DNA from: Pseudomonas sp. MWU16-30317 | GTDB taxonomy: Bacteria; Pseudomonadota; Gammaproteobacteria; Pseudomonadales; Pseudomonadaceae | NCBI RefSeq assembly: GCF_020515695.1 | Contig: NZ_JAIWJA010000012.1 | Coordinates: forward strand, 62,001 to 126,000 | Length of the DNA stretch: 64,000 nucleotides | Direction: 5' to 3' | Shown here: positions 24,105 through 32,282 of the stretch, one piece after another | Layout: every line of letters starts with the position of its first letter | How positions within the stretch are numbered: position 1 is the first letter of the stretch | Notes under the pieces: model-generated | Seen by the model: only the letters and a program-made list of their open reading frames with translations | What the model was told of the DNA's origin: nothing | Databases searched by the model: none | Translations under genes and position numbers: made by a program

Positions 24105-25553
24105 TCAAATGCCCGCCAGACAGAGGTATTTGATTTCGAGATAATCCTCCAGGCCGTACTTGGAACCCTCGCGGCCAACACCCGACGCCTTGACGCCTCC
24201 AAAGGGCGCCGCCTCGGAACTGATGATTCCGGTATTGACGCCCACGATGCCGTACTCCAGCGCCTCACCGACGCGGAACACCCGGCTCAGGTTCGCGGTG
24301 TAGAAATACGCCGCCAGGCCAAACTCGGTGTCGTTGGCTTTTTTCACCACCTGGGCGTCATCGAAGAAGCGGAACACGGGTGCCAGCGGGCCGAAGGTTT
24401 CTTCCTTGGCGACTCGGGCGTTGTCCGGCACATCCACCAGAATGGTCGGCTCGAAAAAGTTGCCGCCCAAGGCATGAGCACCGCCGCCATGAACGACCTT
24501 CGCGCCCTTGGCCAGGGCATCCTCGATATGCTCGCGGACTTTACGCACTGCCTTGCCATCGATCAGCGGCCCAAGGGTGACGCCGCTGGTAAAGCCGTCG
24601 CCGATCTTGAGCGCGGCAACCGCACTGCCTAGCTTGTCGACAAATGCGTCGTAGACCTTGTCATGCACGTACAGCCGGTTGGCACACACGCAGGTCTGCC
24701 CGGCGTTGCGGAATTTGGAGGCCAGCGCGCCCTCGACGGCGGCATCCAGATCGGCGTCTTCGAACACGATGAAGGGCGCGTTGCCGCCCAGCTCTAGGGA
24801 GACTTTCTTGATGTCGCGGGCGCACTTTTGCATGATCTCCCGGCCGATTTCGGTGGAGCCAGTGAAGGATATCTTGCGCACCACGGGGTTGCTGGTCAGC
24901 TCTTCGGCGATCTCGGCGGCCGCGCCGGTGACCACCGAGAGCACACCTTTGGGGATGCCCGCCAGCTCGGCCAGGTAGACCAGCGCCAACGCAGAAAAAG
25001 GCGTCTGTGAGGCCGGTTTGATAACCATGGTGCAGCCCGCTGCCAACGCGGGGCCCGCCTTGCGGGTGATCATCGCACTGGGGAAATTCCAGGGGGTGAT
25101 GGCTGCGCAAACGCCGACCGGCTGCTTGATCACCAGCAGGCGTTTGTCCGTGGCACCAGGGATGACATCGCCGTAGACGCGCTTGGCTTCCTCGGCGTAC
25201 CACTCGATATAAGACGCGCCGAAGACGATCTCGCCCACGGCTTCGGGCAACGGCTTGCCCTGTTCCAAGGTCATGATCTGACCCAGGTCCTGCTGATTCT
25301 CGATGATCAACTCGTACCAGCGGCGCAAGGCATTGGCCCTGGCCTTGGCTGAAAGCTCGCGCCACGCCGGGAGCGCGCGCTCGGCAGCCTCGATGGCCCG
25401 GCGAGTCTCGGTCTGGCCCATGCGCGGGACCTGGCCGACGACAGCGGCGGTCGAGGGGTTGACCACGGTGATAGTGGCTTCGTTATCTGCGCCCTGCCAC
25501 TGGCCATCTATATAGGCCTGGTGACGCAGTAGTTGTGGATTTTTCAAGTTCAT
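24105..25553 (-). CDS. NAD(P)-dependent semialdehyde dehydrogenase (GabD-like)
   Basis: 482 residues, the length of GabD. It has the ITPWNFPSAMITRK stretch, the cofactor loop FTGSTEIGREI, the general-base Glu in SLELGGNAPF and the nucleophilic Cys in NAGQTCVCANR, with PFGGVKASGVGREGSKYG near the end. ATG 25553 (MNLKNPQLL) is used; a frame to 25628 adds residues without family match. Position right after the Baeyer-Villiger monooxygenase suggests oxidation of an omega-oxo acid (5-oxopentanoate or 6-oxohexanoate) to the dicarboxylate, the ChnE/CpnE role. Succinate semialdehyde remains possible. Confidence 0.9.
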   Translation of the reverse strand: MNLKNPQLLRHQAYIDGQWQGADNEATITVVNPSTAAVVGQVPRMGQTETRRAIEAAERALPAWRELSAKARANALRRWYELIIENQQDLGQIMTLEQGKPLPEAVGEIVFGASYIEWYAEEAKRVYGDVIPGATDKRLLVIKQPVGVCAAITPWNFPSAMITRKAGPALAAGCTMVIKPASQTPFSALALVYLAELAGIPKGVLSVVTGAAAEIAEELTSNPVVRKISFTGSTEIGREIMQKCARDIKKVSLELGGNAPFIVFEDADLDAAVEGALASKFRNAGQTCVCANRLYVHDKVYDAFVDKLGSAVAALKIGDGFTSGVTLGPLIDGKAVRKVREHIEDALAKGAKVVHGGGAHALGGNFFEPTILVDVPDNARVAKEETFGPLAPVFRFFDDAQVVKKANDTEFGLAAYFYTANLSRVFRVGEALEYGIVGVNTGIISSEAAPFGGVKASGVGREGSKYGLEDYLEIKYLCLAGI

Positions 25554-25646
25554 TAAGCGGTACTCGCAGATTCGCCCGTTCAACAAAAGCCCGCGCGAAA
25601 GCGCGCAGGCCCATGCAACCCTTGTCATCAGTCGCGCTGATGCGCC

Positions 25647-27317
25647 TCAGTGCAGCGCCTTGTGCGCCTGCTTGTCGACCACGCTGACGCCCTTGAACTT
25701 GAACCCGCGATAGTCGTCATTTTTTACCGAGGTGAGCTCTTCGCTGAACGCGCCCAGGCCCCCCATGTAGAAGTAGACCTTGTTGCTCTTGCCCGGAATG
25801 TTGGCACCAAAGATCCACGAGTCGGTCTTGGCAAACAGTGTCTGGTCGGCAATGCCCTGACAGACAGCGCCCCACTCCTCTTCGCTTTGCGGATTGGCTT
25901 CAACACAGGCCAGCTCGTTTTCTTCCATGAAACCGATCAGCTCCGAAACCCACTCGACTTCGGTTTCGATGGTGGGCGGCAGGTTAGTGAAGGGCCCGTT
26001 CGGCCCCAGAATCATGAACATGTTGGGGAATTGGCTGGTCGCCACGGACAGATAACTCGAAGGGCCGTCAGCCCAGTGATCCTTCATCGCAACATTGCCG
26101 CGCCCGCGGATATCCATGCGCTTGTAGTTACCATCCACCGCGTCGAAACCCGTGGCGAAGATCAATACATCCAGTTCGTGCTCCACACCGTCGGCCGTCC
26201 GAATACCCTTGGCGGTAATTTCGTCTATCGGAGTGGCCTTGAGGTCGACCAGCGCGACGTTGTCGCGGTTGAAAGTTGCGTAATAGCCGCTGTCGCACAA
26301 TGGACGTTTGGCGTAGAGGTCGCGCGGCATCAACTTACGGGCGGTGTCTGGATCCTTGACGATTTCGGCGATTTTTTCCCGCACGAAGTCTTGCGCCGCG
26401 ATGTTTGCCTCTTCGTTGACCGCGATGTCGTTAAAGGTCTGGAACATATAGCGGAAACCGCCGCCGCCGTCCCAGGCACGTTGGAAGATGGCCTTGCGCT
26501 CGACCGCATCGACGCTCATGGTCGGAATGTCGCTTTCCTCGAACCCGAAGGCCAAGCGCGATGAGCGAACCTGCTTCCAGATATCGTCGTAGTTGCGTTT
26601 GATCTCATCGACACTTTCGCGGCTCAACGGGCCGTTACCCACCGGTACGGTGTACTGCGCCGAACGCTGGAAAACCGTCAAGTGGCCGACCGTAGGTGCA
26701 ATGGCGGTAATCACCTGGCAACCCGTGGAGCCTGTGCCGATAACGCCGACCCTTTTGCCTTCGATGGCGGCGTCGGCGGGCCAGTTGGCGGTGTGATACA
26801 TCTTGCCCTGGAACTGCTCGATGCCCTTGATTTTAGGTACGTTGGTGGCCGCCAGCAGTCCCAGCGCGGTCACCAGGTATTTGGCGCTGTACTGGTGGCC
26901 GTCCTCGGCGGTCACCAGCCAACGGCTGCTCTGCTCATCGAACACTGCGGCGCTGATCCCGGTTTCCAGCTGAATATCACGACGCAGGTCGTGACGATCG
27001 ACCGCATGATTGAGGTAGGAAAGGATCTGAGGCTGGGTCAGGTAACGCGTGGTGATATCCCATTCCTGACACAGTTCGCGATCCCAGGAGAAGCAGTACA
27101 CAAACGATTCGCTGTCGGACAGTGCGCCGGGGTAGCGATTCCAGTACCAAGTCCCGCCGATGCCGGCGGCCCTGTCGAATGCGCGGACCTTGAGGCCCAG
27201 TTCATCGCGCAGTTTCTTGAGCATGTAGATGCCGCCAAAACCCGCGCCAATCACTATGGCGTCATAGTTGACGATTTCAGTACCAACAGAACGTTTGGCC
27301 AGAACTGTAGTTGTCAT
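25647..27317 (-). CDS. Type I Baeyer-Villiger monooxygenase (cyclohexanone/cyclopentanone type)
   Basis: 556 residues. Two Rossmann motifs (GAGFGG at 24-29, GTGSTG at 194-199) flank the Baeyer-Villiger fingerprint FxGxxxHxxxWP, here FQGKMYHTANWP at 169-180. Long stretches (GTWYWNRYPGALSDSES, MPRDLYAKRPLCDSGYY, FATGFDAVDGNY, MILGPNGPFTNLPP) match cyclohexanone monooxygenase of Acinetobacter as I recall it, much more closely than phenylacetone or acetone enzymes. It uses FAD, NADPH and O2 to insert oxygen into a cyclic ketone, giving a lactone. ATG 27317 is preferred to 27335. It is the second gene of a sigma-54-linked operon. Confidence 0.95.
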   Translation of the reverse strand: MTTTVLAKRSVGTEIVNYDAIVIGAGFGGIYMLKKLRDELGLKVRAFDRAAGIGGTWYWNRYPGALSDSESFVYCFSWDRELCQEWDITTRYLTQPQILSYLNHAVDRHDLRRDIQLETGISAAVFDEQSSRWLVTAEDGHQYSAKYLVTALGLLAATNVPKIKGIEQFQGKMYHTANWPADAAIEGKRVGVIGTGSTGCQVITAIAPTVGHLTVFQRSAQYTVPVGNGPLSRESVDEIKRNYDDIWKQVRSSRLAFGFEESDIPTMSVDAVERKAIFQRAWDGGGGFRYMFQTFNDIAVNEEANIAAQDFVREKIAEIVKDPDTARKLMPRDLYAKRPLCDSGYYATFNRDNVALVDLKATPIDEITAKGIRTADGVEHELDVLIFATGFDAVDGNYKRMDIRGRGNVAMKDHWADGPSSYLSVATSQFPNMFMILGPNGPFTNLPPTIETEVEWVSELIGFMEENELACVEANPQSEEEWGAVCQGIADQTLFAKTDSWIFGANIPGKSNKVYFYMGGLGAFSEELTSVKNDDYRGFKFKGVSVVDKQAHKALH

Positions 27318-27401
27318 TGTGTTCTCCTGTTTCAATCAAGACGCTGCAAGTTGCGATGGCCTGTGCCGCGTCATGGCAAGCGGCAGGCAAGCCGTGTCCG
27401 G

Positions 27402-27424
27402 CCCCTGAACTCGGCGTTCAGGGG
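27402..27424 (-). other. Intercistronic hairpin between the SDR and the monooxygenase genes
   Basis: Perfect 8-bp stem CCCCTGAA / TTCAGGGG with a 7-base loop in the 156-bp gap of the operon. No T-tract follows, so a transcript-stabilising or processing role is more likely than termination. Confidence 0.5.
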
Positions 27425-27473
27425 AAGTCATCAGAAAGGGTTCGTCGAGGCGCTAGCGCATCGGCCGGTCGTA

Positions 27474-28274
27474 CTACAGCGAGAATCCACCGTCGACGGC
27501 GATGGCTTGCCCTGTCACATGGGGGGCGCACGCGAGGTAGACGGCCAATTGGCCCATGTCCTCGACCGTCTGCGCTTCGCCTTGGGGCAACAGGGTGGAT
27601 TGATGACGCTCCCAGGACTGCACTTCGGATTCGCCAGGCTGGGCCCAGCGCGCCGAGAGTCCTTCGTCACCACGCCACATGCCGGTACCGACAATGCCTG
27701 GGCACAGGGCGTTGACGGTGATCCCCTCACGGGCGACTTCCTTGGCGAAGGCGTTGGTGAAGCCGATCACTGCGAATTTGGAGGCGCTGTAGTGAGACAG
27801 ATCGGGGAAGCCGACTTTGCCAGCAATGGATGCAAGATTGATGATGCGACCGGATTGGTGCTCACGCATGAGCTTGAGCTCTGCCTGGCAGCACAGGAAC
27901 ACGCCCCGCACGTTGATATTCATGATGCGATCCCATTCACTCACCGCGAGTTCATCGACCCGCCCAAGGCTGACCACGCCGGCGTTGTTCACCGCCACAT
28001 CCAGGCGTCCGAACTCGGCCTTGACCTGCTTGATCATCGCCGCAACGCTTTCAGGCTGACTGACATCCACCTGCAGGGCCAAGGCGCGTCGGCCCAAGGC
28101 ACGGACCGCTGCGGCGGCCTCCTCGGCGATACCCACGTCGTAATCCGCCAGCACCAGGTCGGCACCCGCCTGTGCCAGGCTCAGTGCAATACCCTGACCG
28201 ATCCCTCGTCCGGCACCGGTGACCAGCGCTACTTTACCGTTGAGTGAGAAATCCATTGCCTTGAATTCGCTCAT
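27474..28274 (-). CDS. SDR-family alcohol dehydrogenase
   Basis: A 266-residue classical SDR: LVTGAGRGIGQGIALSLA, VNNAGVVSLG, Ser in NLASIAGKVGF and Tyr-x-x-x-Lys in HYSASKFAVIGF, ending in VTGQAIAVDGGFSL. It is the first gene after the sigma-54 promoter, with 5' untranslated leader of about 55 nt, and precedes the Baeyer-Villiger monooxygenase. The natural role is oxidation of the cyclic alcohol to the ketone substrate (ChnA/CpnA-like); this is inferred from order, because SDR sequence alone does not fix the substrate. Confidence 0.88.
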   Translation of the reverse strand: MSEFKAMDFSLNGKVALVTGAGRGIGQGIALSLAQAGADLVLADYDVGIAEEAAAAVRALGRRALALQVDVSQPESVAAMIKQVKAEFGRLDVAVNNAGVVSLGRVDELAVSEWDRIMNINVRGVFLCCQAELKLMREHQSGRIINLASIAGKVGFPDLSHYSASKFAVIGFTNAFAKEVAREGITVNALCPGIVGTGMWRGDEGLSARWAQPGESEVQSWERHQSTLLPQGEAQTVEDMGQLAVYLACAPHVTGQAIAVDGGFSL

Positions 28275-28338
28275 TGCTGACCTCTATCCGTTATTGTTGT
28301 TCGAGTGCGGCCACTGGAGGGCCTGCTGGTATGGGTGG

Positions 28339-28355
28339 AGCAAGTCGAATGCCAA
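28339..28355 (-). promoter_or_regulatory. Sigma-54 (-24/-12) promoter of the Baeyer-Villiger operon
   Basis: The minus strand reads TTGGCATTCGACTTGCT: TTGGCA and TTGC with invariant GG and GC at the required spacing; only the base after TGGCA departs from the TGGCAC-N5-TTGC consensus. It lies 65 bp upstream of the first operon gene, putting transcription start near 28328. An AAA+ sigma-54 activator is encoded divergently, which such a promoter requires. Confidence 0.85.
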
Positions 28356-28433
28356 CTCTTCGATAATCAGCGAAAAGGCCTGTTCCAGAGCTGCCAAGCA
28401 GGGGTGAGCGATGGCCGCCCGGCGCGTATCATC

Positions 28434-28493
28434 GAGACATGACGTCTCGCGTCCGGTGAGACGCAACGCGAACACTGAGCGGTTATGTCTCAC
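28434..28493. promoter_or_regulatory. Upstream activator sites with GAGAC/GTCTC inverted repeats
   Basis: Two nested inverted repeats: GAGAC-N5-GTCTC (28434-28448) and GTGAGAC-N24-GTCTCAC (28456-28462 and 28487-28493). They start about 80 bp upstream of the -24 element of the sigma-54 promoter, the normal place for enhancer binding, and 115-175 bp ahead of the divergent activator gene. Assignment to that activator is inferred. Confidence 0.6.
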
Positions 28494-28608
28494 ACCCTCG
28501 CGTTATTGAATTAAGCTTGAAAGCAATCCACAGGGCGCTTTTAATGGCAGTTACAGGCGCCGTTAAGGGCGTCTACAAAAAAAATAAGATCCAACCTTCG
28601 GAGGTACA

Positions 28609-30477
28609 ATGTCCTCTGGTCTTTCCAAGACTCACGTCGAACACGTCAGTCGAGTGTTACGCACTGCCGAAACCGCCCCGACACTGCCGGTGTCCAGCAT
28701 TATCCTCGATTCGTGGCGCCGCTCGGTATTGCATCACCGGCTCGACCCCGGGTCCCTGCAGGGTCCCAGGATTCTCGAAGCTCACCAACTGCACGAACAC
28801 CGCGAGCGAGTGGACGACTTCCTGCACCTGGCCGGCGATGAGATGTCGCGCCTGCATCAGCGCGTGCGCGACGCCGAGTACTGCGTCATGCTGACGGACA
28901 CCTTGGGCTGCACCGTCGATCTGCGGATGGAGTCGAGCATTCGTGCCGAATACCGGCGCGGCGGTATCGACGTTGGCGCCTGTTGGTCGGAGAGCGAAGA
29001 AGGCACTACGGCGGTCTGCGCGGTGTTGATCGACAAGCAGCCGGTCACGGTGCACAAACATGATCATTTCCGCGCGGCGTTCATCGGCAATACGTGCTCT
29101 GCAGCACCGGTATTTTCTCCCTCCGGCGAGATACTCGCGGTGCTCGATGTGTCGTCGGTGCGCGCGCCCGATGATCGACGCAGCCAGCACCTGATCCGGC
29201 AAATGGTCATTCAAAGCGCCTCGGATCTCGAAAACGCCTACTTCATGTACAGCACCCAGGATCTTTGGGTCCTGCGTGCGCACGCCCTGCCAGGCTATGT
29301 CGACAGCCAGCCGCAGTGCCTGTTCGCCTGGGACCGGGACGGGCTTATCAAGGCGCTCAATCCGGCGGCGCGGCGCTTGCTCCTGCAGCGCTGCGGTAGC
29401 CTGCCTAGCCATATCGACGATGCTTTTGCCGGGCTATCTTTGCCCACCCACGGGGATGACGGGATTCATTACCTGGCATCGCTCGGCATGCATGTTCGCC
29501 TCAAGGTGCCCCGTCGCCCTGTCAGTACCGTTGCGGCGCCCCGCGCTGCAGTGGTGGTCGACCCCAAAATCGCACAAGCGCTGGCGCTCGCGGTACGTGT
29601 GAAGGATCGCGGGCTGCCGGTGCTGATACACGGCGAGACAGGCGCAGGCAAAGAACACTTTGCCCTTCAGGTGCATGGCGCAAGCAAGCGTCGAGACAAG
29701 CCGTTCGTGGCGATCAACTGCGCGGCAATCCCGGAGAGCCTGATCGAGAGTGAATTGTTCGGCTATGCCCCAGGCGCCTTTACCGGCGCCTCTACCAAGG
29801 GCATGCGGGGGCTGTTGCAGCAGGCGAATGGCGGCACATTGTTCCTGGATGAGATCGGTGATATGCCGCTGGCCTTGCAAACGCGTCTTCTGCGGGTGCT
29901 GAGTGAGGGTGAGGTCGCGCCTTTGGGCGGTGCGCGCCCTGAATCCATCGATATTCAAGTCATATGCGCCAGCCACCGGGATCTGTCCGCGCTGGTAGCC
30001 GCTGGCAGTTTTCGCGAAGATCTGTTTTTTCGCTTAAGTGGCGCGCGCTTTGAAATCCCTGCGCTACGTGAGCGAATAGACAAGCTCATGTTGATCAACA
30101 CACTGCTTGAAGCCGAATGCCAACGCACCGGTGAACACCTGGAATTGAGCGAAGCGTCGCTCGAAGTGCTGCTCAACTATGCCTGGCCAGGCAACATGCG
30201 CGAGTTACACCACGTGGTGCGCTATGCGTGTGCCGTATGCGATGGTTCTATCATCGGCGTGCAGGATTTGCCGCAGATGTTCGGCACTGCGCCGGTGCCG
30301 GAACAGGTAGAGAGAGGCTCAGGGAGCCCCGAGCGTCAGGCATTGATCGACTCGCTGGTGCGCCATCGCTGGAAGCCTCTGTTGGCGGCACAAGAGCTGG
30401 GTATATCCCGCGCCACCCTGTATCGCAAAGTGAACCAGCACAGCATCAAGATGCCGGGCAAGGGTTCCTACAATTAG
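28609..30477 (+). CDS. Sigma-54-dependent AcoR-like transcriptional activator
   Basis: 622 residues. An N-terminal sensory region with a GAF-type domain (about 70-210) is followed by the AAA+ module with Walker A GETGAGKE (342-349), the sigma-54 contact loop GAFTGA (389-394) and Walker B LFLDEIGD (411-418), then a Fis-type helix-turn-helix (LLAAQELGISRATLYRKV). The layout matches AcoR/AcxR activators that sense small ketones, alcohols or diols. GGAGG precedes the ATG. It is divergent from the Baeyer-Villiger operon, whose promoter is of the -24/-12 class, so it is almost certainly its activator. The probable inducer is the alcohol or ketone substrate. Confidence 0.93.
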   Translation: MSSGLSKTHVEHVSRVLRTAETAPTLPVSSIILDSWRRSVLHHRLDPGSLQGPRILEAHQLHEHRERVDDFLHLAGDEMSRLHQRVRDAEYCVMLTDTLGCTVDLRMESSIRAEYRRGGIDVGACWSESEEGTTAVCAVLIDKQPVTVHKHDHFRAAFIGNTCSAAPVFSPSGEILAVLDVSSVRAPDDRRSQHLIRQMVIQSASDLENAYFMYSTQDLWVLRAHALPGYVDSQPQCLFAWDRDGLIKALNPAARRLLLQRCGSLPSHIDDAFAGLSLPTHGDDGIHYLASLGMHVRLKVPRRPVSTVAAPRAAVVVDPKIAQALALAVRVKDRGLPVLIHGETGAGKEHFALQVHGASKRRDKPFVAINCAAIPESLIESELFGYAPGAFTGASTKGMRGLLQQANGGTLFLDEIGDMPLALQTRLLRVLSEGEVAPLGGARPESIDIQVICASHRDLSALVAAGSFREDLFFRLSGARFEIPALRERIDKLMLINTLLEAECQRTGEHLELSEASLEVLLNYAWPGNMRELHHVVRYACAVCDGSIIGVQDLPQMFGTAPVPEQVERGSGSPERQALIDSLVRHRWKPLLAAQELGISRATLYRKVNQHSIKMPGKGSYN

Positions 30478-30492
30478 GCCAGTTAGGCCAGT

Positions 30493-30520
30493 GCCGGGCG
30501 CCCGATAAGGGGCGTCCGGT
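30493..30520. terminator. Bidirectional hairpin between the activator gene and etfA
   Basis: Stem GCCGGGCGCCC / GGGCGTCCGGT (two G-T pairs) in the 52-bp gap between convergent genes. No T-tract on either side; called from stem strength and position. Confidence 0.55.
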
Positions 30521-30529
30521 GCCCCGATT

Positions 30530-31474
30530 TCAGAGTGCCTGTTGCAACTCGGGCACTGCCTCGAACAGATCCGCTACCAGGCCATAATCGGCGACCTGGA
30601 AGATCGGCGCTTCTTCGTCCTTGTTGATCGCGACGATCACCTTGGAGTCCTTCATGCCGGCCAGATGCTGGATCGCGCCGGAGATACCGACGGCGATGTA
30701 CAGCTGTGGCGCAACGATCTTGCCGGTCTGACCGACCTGCATGTCGTTGGGCACGAAGCCTGCGTCGACGGCAGCGCGGGAAGCACCAACGGCAGCGCCG
30801 AGCTTGTCGGCCAAGCTGTAGAGGTGCTTGAAGTTGTCGCCATTCTGCATGCCACGGCCGCCAGAAACCACGATGCTGGCGGCAGTCAGCTCAGGGCGAT
30901 CGGACTTGGCCAGTTCTTCACCGACGAAGGAGGATTTGCCCGCATCGTGTGCAGCGCCGACCGCTTCCAAGGCAGCCGAACCCCCTTCAGCGGCCACGGC
31001 GTCGAAGCCGGTGGCGCGGACGGTGATGACCTTGATGGCCGCGCTCGATTGCACGGTGGCAATGGCGTTACCGGCATAGATCGGACGCTTGAAGGTGTCG
31101 GGCGATTCCACCGAAACGATCTCGGAGATCTGGTCGACGTCCAGCTGAGCAGCGACGCGGGGCAAGATGTTCTTGCCGTTGGCGGTCGCGGCGGCCAGCA
31201 CGTGGCTGTAGCCGGAAGCCAGCTCGACGATCAGCGGCGCGACGTTTTCCGGCAACTGGTGGGCGTAGACGGCGTTGTCCGCAACCAGCACCTTGCTCAC
31301 GCCAGCGATGTTCGCAGCGGCTTCGGCCACAGCAGCGACGCCGGTGCCGGCGACCAGCACGTGGATGTCGCCACCGATCTGCTGCGCGGCGGCTACGGTG
31401 TTCAGAGTCGAAGGAGCGACGCCGGTATGGGTTTGGCCTTCGGTTACGTAATCAGCGATTACCAGGATGGTCAT
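30530..31474 (-). CDS. etfA: Electron transfer flavoprotein alpha subunit
   Basis: 314 residues: an N-terminal TILVIADYVTEG-type domain and the C-terminal FAD domain with VVSGGRGMQNGDNF, ASRAAVDAGFVPNDMQVGQTGK and PQLYIAVGISGAIQHLAGM, the hallmark ETF-alpha signature. It accepts electrons from acyl-CoA dehydrogenases with EtfB. It follows etfB by 15 bp in an operon with the CoA transferase, hydroxyacyl-CoA dehydrogenase and hydratase, and would serve the acyl-CoA dehydrogenase at 37076. No ETF:quinone oxidoreductase is in the window. A housekeeping ETF probably exists elsewhere in the genome; this may be a pathway copy. Confidence 0.95.
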   Translation of the reverse strand: MTILVIADYVTEGQTHTGVAPSTLNTVAAAQQIGGDIHVLVAGTGVAAVAEAAANIAGVSKVLVADNAVYAHQLPENVAPLIVELASGYSHVLAAATANGKNILPRVAAQLDVDQISEIVSVESPDTFKRPIYAGNAIATVQSSAAIKVITVRATGFDAVAAEGGSAALEAVGAAHDAGKSSFVGEELAKSDRPELTAASIVVSGGRGMQNGDNFKHLYSLADKLGAAVGASRAAVDAGFVPNDMQVGQTGKIVAPQLYIAVGISGAIQHLAGMKDSKVIVAINKDEEAPIFQVADYGLVADLFEAVPELQQAL

Positions 31475-31489
31475 ATCTGCTCTCCATTA

Positions 31490-32239
31490 TCAAAGCACCT
31501 TCGCTTCATTTTTAAGTTTCTCGACCAGCTCGGCCACCGACTTGACCTTGATGCCCGCGCTGCGTACGGCAGGCGCTTCGACCTTGAGGGTCTTCACGGT
31601 GGAGGCAACGGATACACCCAGAGCCTCTGGCGTGAACGTCTCCAGGGGCTTCTTCTTGGCCTTCATGATGTTGGGCAAGGAAGCGTAGCGTGGCTCGTTG
31701 AGGCGCAGGTCGGTGGTGACGATCGCCGGCAGGTTCAGGGCAACGGTCTGCAGACCATCGTCCACTTCGCGAGTGACGTTGACCTTGTCACCGTTGATTT
31801 CGACCTTGGACGCGAAGGTGCCCTGGGCATAACCGCTGAGCGCGGCGAGCATCTGGCCCGTCTGGTTGTTGTCGCTGTCGATCGACTGCTTGCCGAGGAT
31901 GACCAGTTGTGGCTGCTCCTTGTCGACGACGGCCTTCAGCAGTTTGGCGACGCCCAGGGAGGTGAGCTCTTCGGCGTGCTCGATCAGGATGGCACGGTCG
32001 GCACCCAGCGCGAGCGCGGTGCGCAATTGCTCCTGGGCAGTGGCCGGGCCGATGGTGACCACGACGATTTCGCTGGCCGCGCCTTTCTCTTTCAAGCGCA
32101 CCGCTTCTTCAACGGCGATTTCGCAGAAAGGGTTCATCGACATCTTGACGTTCGCAAGATCGACGCCGGAGTTGTCCGCTTTGACGCGGACTTTCACGTT
32201 GTAGTCGACCACACGTTTAATGGCTACAAGGACTTTCAT
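31490..32239 (-). CDS. etfB: Electron transfer flavoprotein beta subunit
   Basis: 249 residues, the usual length. It begins MKVLVAIKRVVDYNVKVRVK and carries the MNPFCEIAVEEAVRLKEKG stretch and the ETF-beta signature region around VNVTREVDDGLQTVALNLPAIVTTDLRL (in two parts), including AMP-binding contacts. ATG 32239 is used, not the ATG 12 bases upstream. It is fourth in the hydratase-to-etfA operon, 43 bp after the CoA transferase, and pairs with EtfA. Confidence 0.95.
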   Translation of the reverse strand: MKVLVAIKRVVDYNVKVRVKADNSGVDLANVKMSMNPFCEIAVEEAVRLKEKGAASEIVVVTIGPATAQEQLRTALALGADRAILIEHAEELTSLGVAKLLKAVVDKEQPQLVILGKQSIDSDNNQTGQMLAALSGYAQGTFASKVEINGDKVNVTREVDDGLQTVALNLPAIVTTDLRLNEPRYASLPNIMKAKKKPLETFTPEALGVSVASTVKTLKVEAPAVRSAGIKVKSVAELVEKLKNEAKVL

Positions 32240-32282
32240 GGATGACTCCATCGTTGGAAATTAACGCTACCCGGACGGTAGC

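Noticed and set aside
26682..28247. 521-codon plus-strand frame opposite the monooxygenase and SDR genes
   Set aside because: Spans two real genes and the hairpin-containing gap on the other strand; no family match.
30542..32245. 567-codon plus-strand frame opposite etfA/etfB
   Set aside because: Long antisense frames are common in GC-rich genes; the minus-strand ETF genes explain the sequence fully.
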